64,000 nucleotides of DNA from Aedes albopictus (taxonomy: Eukaryota > Arthropoda > Insecta > Diptera > Culicidae): the NCBI RefSeq assembly GCF_035046485.1, contig NC_085137.1, forward strand, positions 483,098,252 to 483,162,251, in the 5' to 3' direction. The notes below the pieces were generated by a model. The model was given only the letters and a program-made list of their open reading frames with translations. It ran no database searches and had not been told where the DNA came from. Position numbers and translations under genes: made by a program. Each line of letters starts with the position of its first letter. Positions within the stretch are counted from its first letter, which is position 1. This document shows, in pieces, positions 60,904 through 64,000 of this stretch.

Positions 60904-61070
60904 CCCAAGCAACACACATGTTATATAAAAGTTACGAAAGCGCAAGTTTTGGTTGTTTAGAAGTTTATTTTACGTTATTAAAACACAATGTTAAAATTAC
61001 GTCAAATAAACTTCTATACAACCAAAACTTGCGCTGTCGTAACTCTATTATAACATGTGTGTTGCTTGGG
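60904..61070. mobile_element. 167-bp MITE inserted in the minisatellite, AG 2-bp duplication
   Basis: Ends read CCCAAGCAACACACATGTTA and near-complement. The array resumes immediately after it. Array phase across the insertion is offset by 2 bp (AG before and AG after), so the duplication is 2 bp, or 11 bp given the 9-bp period. Confidence 0.9.
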
Positions 61071-61270
61071 AGAGAAGACAGAGAAGACAGAGAAGACAGA
61101 GAAGACAGAGAAGACAGAGAAGACAGAGAAGACAGAGAAGACAGAGAAGACAGAGAAGACAGAGAAGACAGAGAAGACAGAGAAGACAGAGAAGACAGAG
61201 AAGACAGAGAAGACAGAGGAGACAGAGAAGACAAGGAAGATAGAGAAGACAAAGAAGAAAACGAAGACAG
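61071..61270. repeat. 9-bp minisatellite, continuation after the MITE
   Basis: About 20 further GAAGACAGA units, becoming degenerate at the right edge (AAGGAAGATAG, AAAGAAGAAAACG). Confidence 0.95.
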
Positions 61271-61276
61271 AAAAGA

Positions 61277-61388
61277 CCAAATCCAATTCATATCCAGTCC
61301 AAGTACAATCCAAATCCAATCCAAATCCAGTAAAAATCCAGTCCAAATCTAATCCAAATCCAATCCAAATCCAATCCAAATGCAATCC
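61277..61388. repeat. CCAAATCCAAT short tandem repeat
   Basis: About 110 bp of diverged AATCCAAATCC/AGTCCAAATCC units (6- and 11-bp periods), directly next to the minisatellite but unrelated in sequence. Confidence 0.9.
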
Positions 61389-61389
61389 T

Positions 61390-62740
61390 GCACTGCCACT
61401 GGAGGAGTTCTAGTGAATGAACTACATGGTTTCTATGACTCTTTAACTGTGTCAGACTAGTATTAAAATGTCATGATGATAAGCATTTTGCGTGTCATTC
61501 TTCGTATCGGTTCAATAATGAAAATCAGTATTATTAGACAAATGGGAACAACACAGAGATTAAAGATAGTTCAATTTCCGGATTTCTAATAGTCTCTACC
61601 ATCAATGAGTTTGTCATTAAGAATCATGTCCCGAAGGAAACTTTATGTATCCAGATTGAGTGATAGCAAAGACTATCATTACCGAAAGTGGTTCAATGAG
61701 TTGCTGAATTTAACTGCTCTTTGTCTATGAGAAGCAAACACATGTCAACAGCAATCAACCGTACAATCGCAAACAAACGATCATCGCTCAGCTAATCGAA
61801 CACAACTCGAATCAAAATAATTCATTTATAGCCATACTGATGGACCTCACAACAAATCGCCTCGTGCCGTGCGTTTAACGAACGCCGTCGTCGATGGTAA
61901 TAATGTGTGTCATGCCGATTGAATCGAGCGCAATTAATGCGCAGAACATCGAAGTCGATCGCGTAGAGCGTTGAAGGTCCCTACCATCTGGATGTGCCGT
62001 CGTCACCCACAATCAGCAGCACAACCGGCTTACATAACGGCGTTCGACATTAAACTTCCACATAAACGCACTTATCCAGCAGCAGTAGCAGCAGCAACCG
62101 GTAGCATAAAACGGCAATCACACATAACCGATGAATGTTACCGATGCCTCTCCTCAACTCCCAGGCCCAGCGCAACGCAACGGTACTTTCGAAGGCAGTT
62201 TTTTCAGTGACACCACCCAGATCCCAGACAAATGGGAGAGGTCGCACTTCTGCAGCTTCTGCAGGCTTCTGGGCCGGCAACTAGCAGCAGCGGTTGGTTG
62301 GTCATGACATTGAGCCGAGCCGATTGCCAACGGGAAGGTTGATGAGGCCAAGTTCAGTTGCGCTGAAGCACCGAGCACCGAGCAGAAACAGTTAAATAAT
62401 TTAGTCCGGAATATAAAATAAGCTGATTTGTCTGCGAGAGGCGGAGCAAGATTAATTTGCAAAACGAGTCGTTGTGGGAATGGCCGATAAATTTGCCACG
62501 ATTCTCACCACGCCAGAAATCGAAGCAATTTGTACTGGAATGATACCCGCAATCGGGGGAAACAGGGAACGAGAAATTTGTCGTTCGATTCTTGATATAA
62601 TCCCTATTGTTGCTTGAAAGTTGTTTCTGAAATGAGTTTGACATCAATTAAACTGATTTACAAAACGGAATAAACATGTATATGTTGCTATTTATTCAGC
62701 TTTGCTTCGTTGTTAGCCGAATCACAATCTTATATGTGGC
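61390..62740. other. No gene recognised; non-repetitive sequence
   Basis: Moderate GC with a short CAG-rich stretch near 62080. Frames on both strands (61971-62210 plus, 62154-62462 minus) are unrecognised and overlap each other. Confidence 0.35.
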
Positions 62741-62812
62741 TTGTTTGGTTAAGGCACTGGGCTAGAAAATACTGTGTCGTGGGTTCAAATCCCACCTCTT
62801 TGGCACCAAAGA
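62741..62812 (+). mobile_element. tRNA-like sequence (SINE head or tRNA relic)
   Basis: TGGCTTGTTTGGTTAAGGC resembles an A box, and GGGTTCAAATCCCA contains a consensus B box (GGTTCAAATCC) with a pairing T-arm. Acceptor ends do not pair convincingly. It could be a decayed tRNA. Confidence 0.5.
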
Positions 62813-62823
62813 TTTTACCACTT

Positions 62824-63068
62824 TATTCTTCTTCTTCTTCTTGATAGCTGTACGTCCCCACTGTTTTTCTTGGCCTTCAACTTAGTGTTCTTTGAGCACT
62901 TCCACAGTTAGTAATTGAAGGGCTTTCTTTGCCTGCCATTGCATGAATTTGTATATTGTGAGGCAAGTACAATGATATTCTAGAGAATTTTCTCGACCAG
63001 CACGGGAACCGAACCCGCCGTCCGGATTGGCGATCCATAGCCTTAACCACTAGGCTAACTGGAGACCC
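62824..63068 (-). mobile_element. tRNA-derived SINE, minus strand
   Basis: On the minus strand: head GGTCTCCAGTTAGCCTAGTG, B box GGTTCGGTTCC (one base off consensus), body containing GGCAGGCAAAGAAAGCCC and GTGGAAGTGCTCAAAGAAC, and a terminal AAGAAGAAGAAGAA tail. Complete head, body and tail architecture. Confidence 0.8.
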
Positions 63069-63597
63069 TAAAACATTTGACGATACTAGGCTATTTGGAA
63101 ATATTGAGACTTTTTGAAGGAATATAGATTAAAATTGAACATTTTTTCGTGTTTTGGGCTGGAAATGCTCAAAGACAATATATCGGAACAGAAAAAGTCG
63201 AATGGGAGGGACGAAAAGTCGAATGAAAAATAGGAACAATTAGACTTAGCAAATAAATTAGATTTTTGACTTCTGTCATTTTGACGATACCGTTTTCGAC
63301 TTATCTCTAATCCGACTAATGGCTGGTGTATTAATCAAGTGTTATTTTTAGGCCACGTTGATGACTTGAAGATTTTTAGTCCTCTTAAAACGGTTGTTCA
63401 TCTTATGATTTTTTCCTTTCCTGATGATCGTGAGGACGTAGCTGGCATGGATTGCCTTAACCCATTAGCACAGAGCGGTTGATATGGATTTCAGAGACAC
63501 ACTAACTACGGATCTATCCTACAGAGCATAACGCGAAATATTTATCAAATATTTGAAATTTATACGTAGGCACTTCGCAATCTTCTGTGATATAACA
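63069..63597. other. No feature recognised
   Basis: AT-rich spacer between the SINE and the terminal MITE. Confidence 0.4.
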
Positions 63598-63599
63598 TA

Positions 63600-64000
63600 C
63601 ACTGTGGTGCATAATTGATCGGCCGTTTTTCATACAAAATGGCCAAGTTTGGGATGCTATAACTTTGGTTTGCGTTGCTGGATTGAGCACAATTTTTGAC
63701 ATGGAACTACTAATATGCTAAATTTTACATATACGAAGTACAAAATGTTTTCGTTCACAGGTTTGGGCGTGGCAAGGCGTTCAAAATGTGCAAAAGTGAT
63801 CGGACAGCGGCACGCATGTAAATCAAAGGGGTCCGATCACTTTTGCACATATTGAACGCCTTGCCACGTCCAAACCTGTGAACGAAATCATTTAGTACTG
63901 TATACGTAAAATTTAGCATATTAGTAGTTCCATGTCAAAAATTGAGCTCAATCCATCAACGCAAACCAAAGTTACAGTATCCCTAACTTGGCCATTTTGT
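63600..64000. mobile_element. Foldback MITE, TA-flanked, cut by the window end
   Basis: Left end CACTGTGGTGCATAATTGAT follows TA (63598-63599). The arm pairs with 63830-64000, the hinge lying near 63810-63830 (between GTGATCGGAC and GTCCGATCAC). The right terminus, about 45 bp, falls outside the window. Confidence 0.8.

Noticed and set aside
56457..61352. Reading frames of more than 1000 codons on both strands (Cys-Leu-Leu, Ser-Val-Phe, Ser-Ser-Leu, Thr-Glu-Lys repeats)
   Set aside because: They are the 9-bp minisatellite translated in different phases. Phase changes occur exactly at 8-bp units, and there is no non-repeat protein domain.
1..64000. Endogenous viral elements, CRISPR arrays, bacterial operons
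   Set aside because: No non-retroviral viral protein motif, no spaced direct-repeat array of CRISPR type, and no prokaryotic gene organisation were seen.

Overview
The window is repeat-dominated, AT-rich intergenic DNA from an insect. It most resembles the genome of an Aedes-type (culicine) mosquito. That call is an inference from three things: tRNA-derived SINEs of the type I associate with Aedes, a very dense and nested MITE population using several target-site classes, and a Ty3/gypsy retrotransposon with insect-type codon use. I found no intact host gene, no rRNA, no convincing functional tRNA and no CRISPR. The only recognisable protein-coding sequence comes from mobile elements: a broken Ty3/gypsy gag-pol, a PHD-finger ORF1-like reading frame, and a small non-LTR reverse transcriptase fragment.

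Layout. 0.3-7.2 kb: two inverted copies of a dispersed repeat bracket several foldback elements and one tRNA-headed SINE. 7.2-17.8 kb: a LINE RT fragment, a 4-bp-TSD palindrome, a SINE, an approximately 155-bp tandem repeat, a 1.2-kb foldback with iterated terminal motif, a large 0.8-kb palindrome, and the PHD ORF1-like element. 20.2-21.0 kb: a TTAA-flanked MITE carrying a second MITE inside it. 21.4-33.0 kb: a degraded 11.6-kb element with TTAA-flanked inverted ends, filled with degenerate repeat arrays and later insertions. 37.0-39.2 kb: a pogo/Tigger-like TIR element. 40.3-52.8 kb: a Ty3/gypsy element on the minus strand with 276-bp LTRs, itself invaded by a 615-bp TTAA MITE and by a 6-kb TTAA-flanked foldback whose arms are built from an approximately 152-bp satellite. 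53.3-54.2 kb: an unassigned GC-rich block. 56.5-61.3 kb: a 9-bp minisatellite (GAAGACAGA type) with a MITE inserted in it. 62.7-64.0 kb: two tRNA-like sequences or SINEs and a foldback cut by the window end.

The informative part is the stratigraphy. Several insertions can be read base by base because a filled site and an empty site are both present: the 615-bp MITE pair, the MITE in the dispersed repeat, and the MITE in the minisatellite. The gypsy LTRs differ at only about 3 of 276 positions, so the elements nested inside it look recent. The most unusual structures are the satellite-armed TTAA foldbacks, a MITE family with non-TA 2-bp target duplications, and a degenerate repeat that appears as internal cargo in four different TIR-bounded elements.
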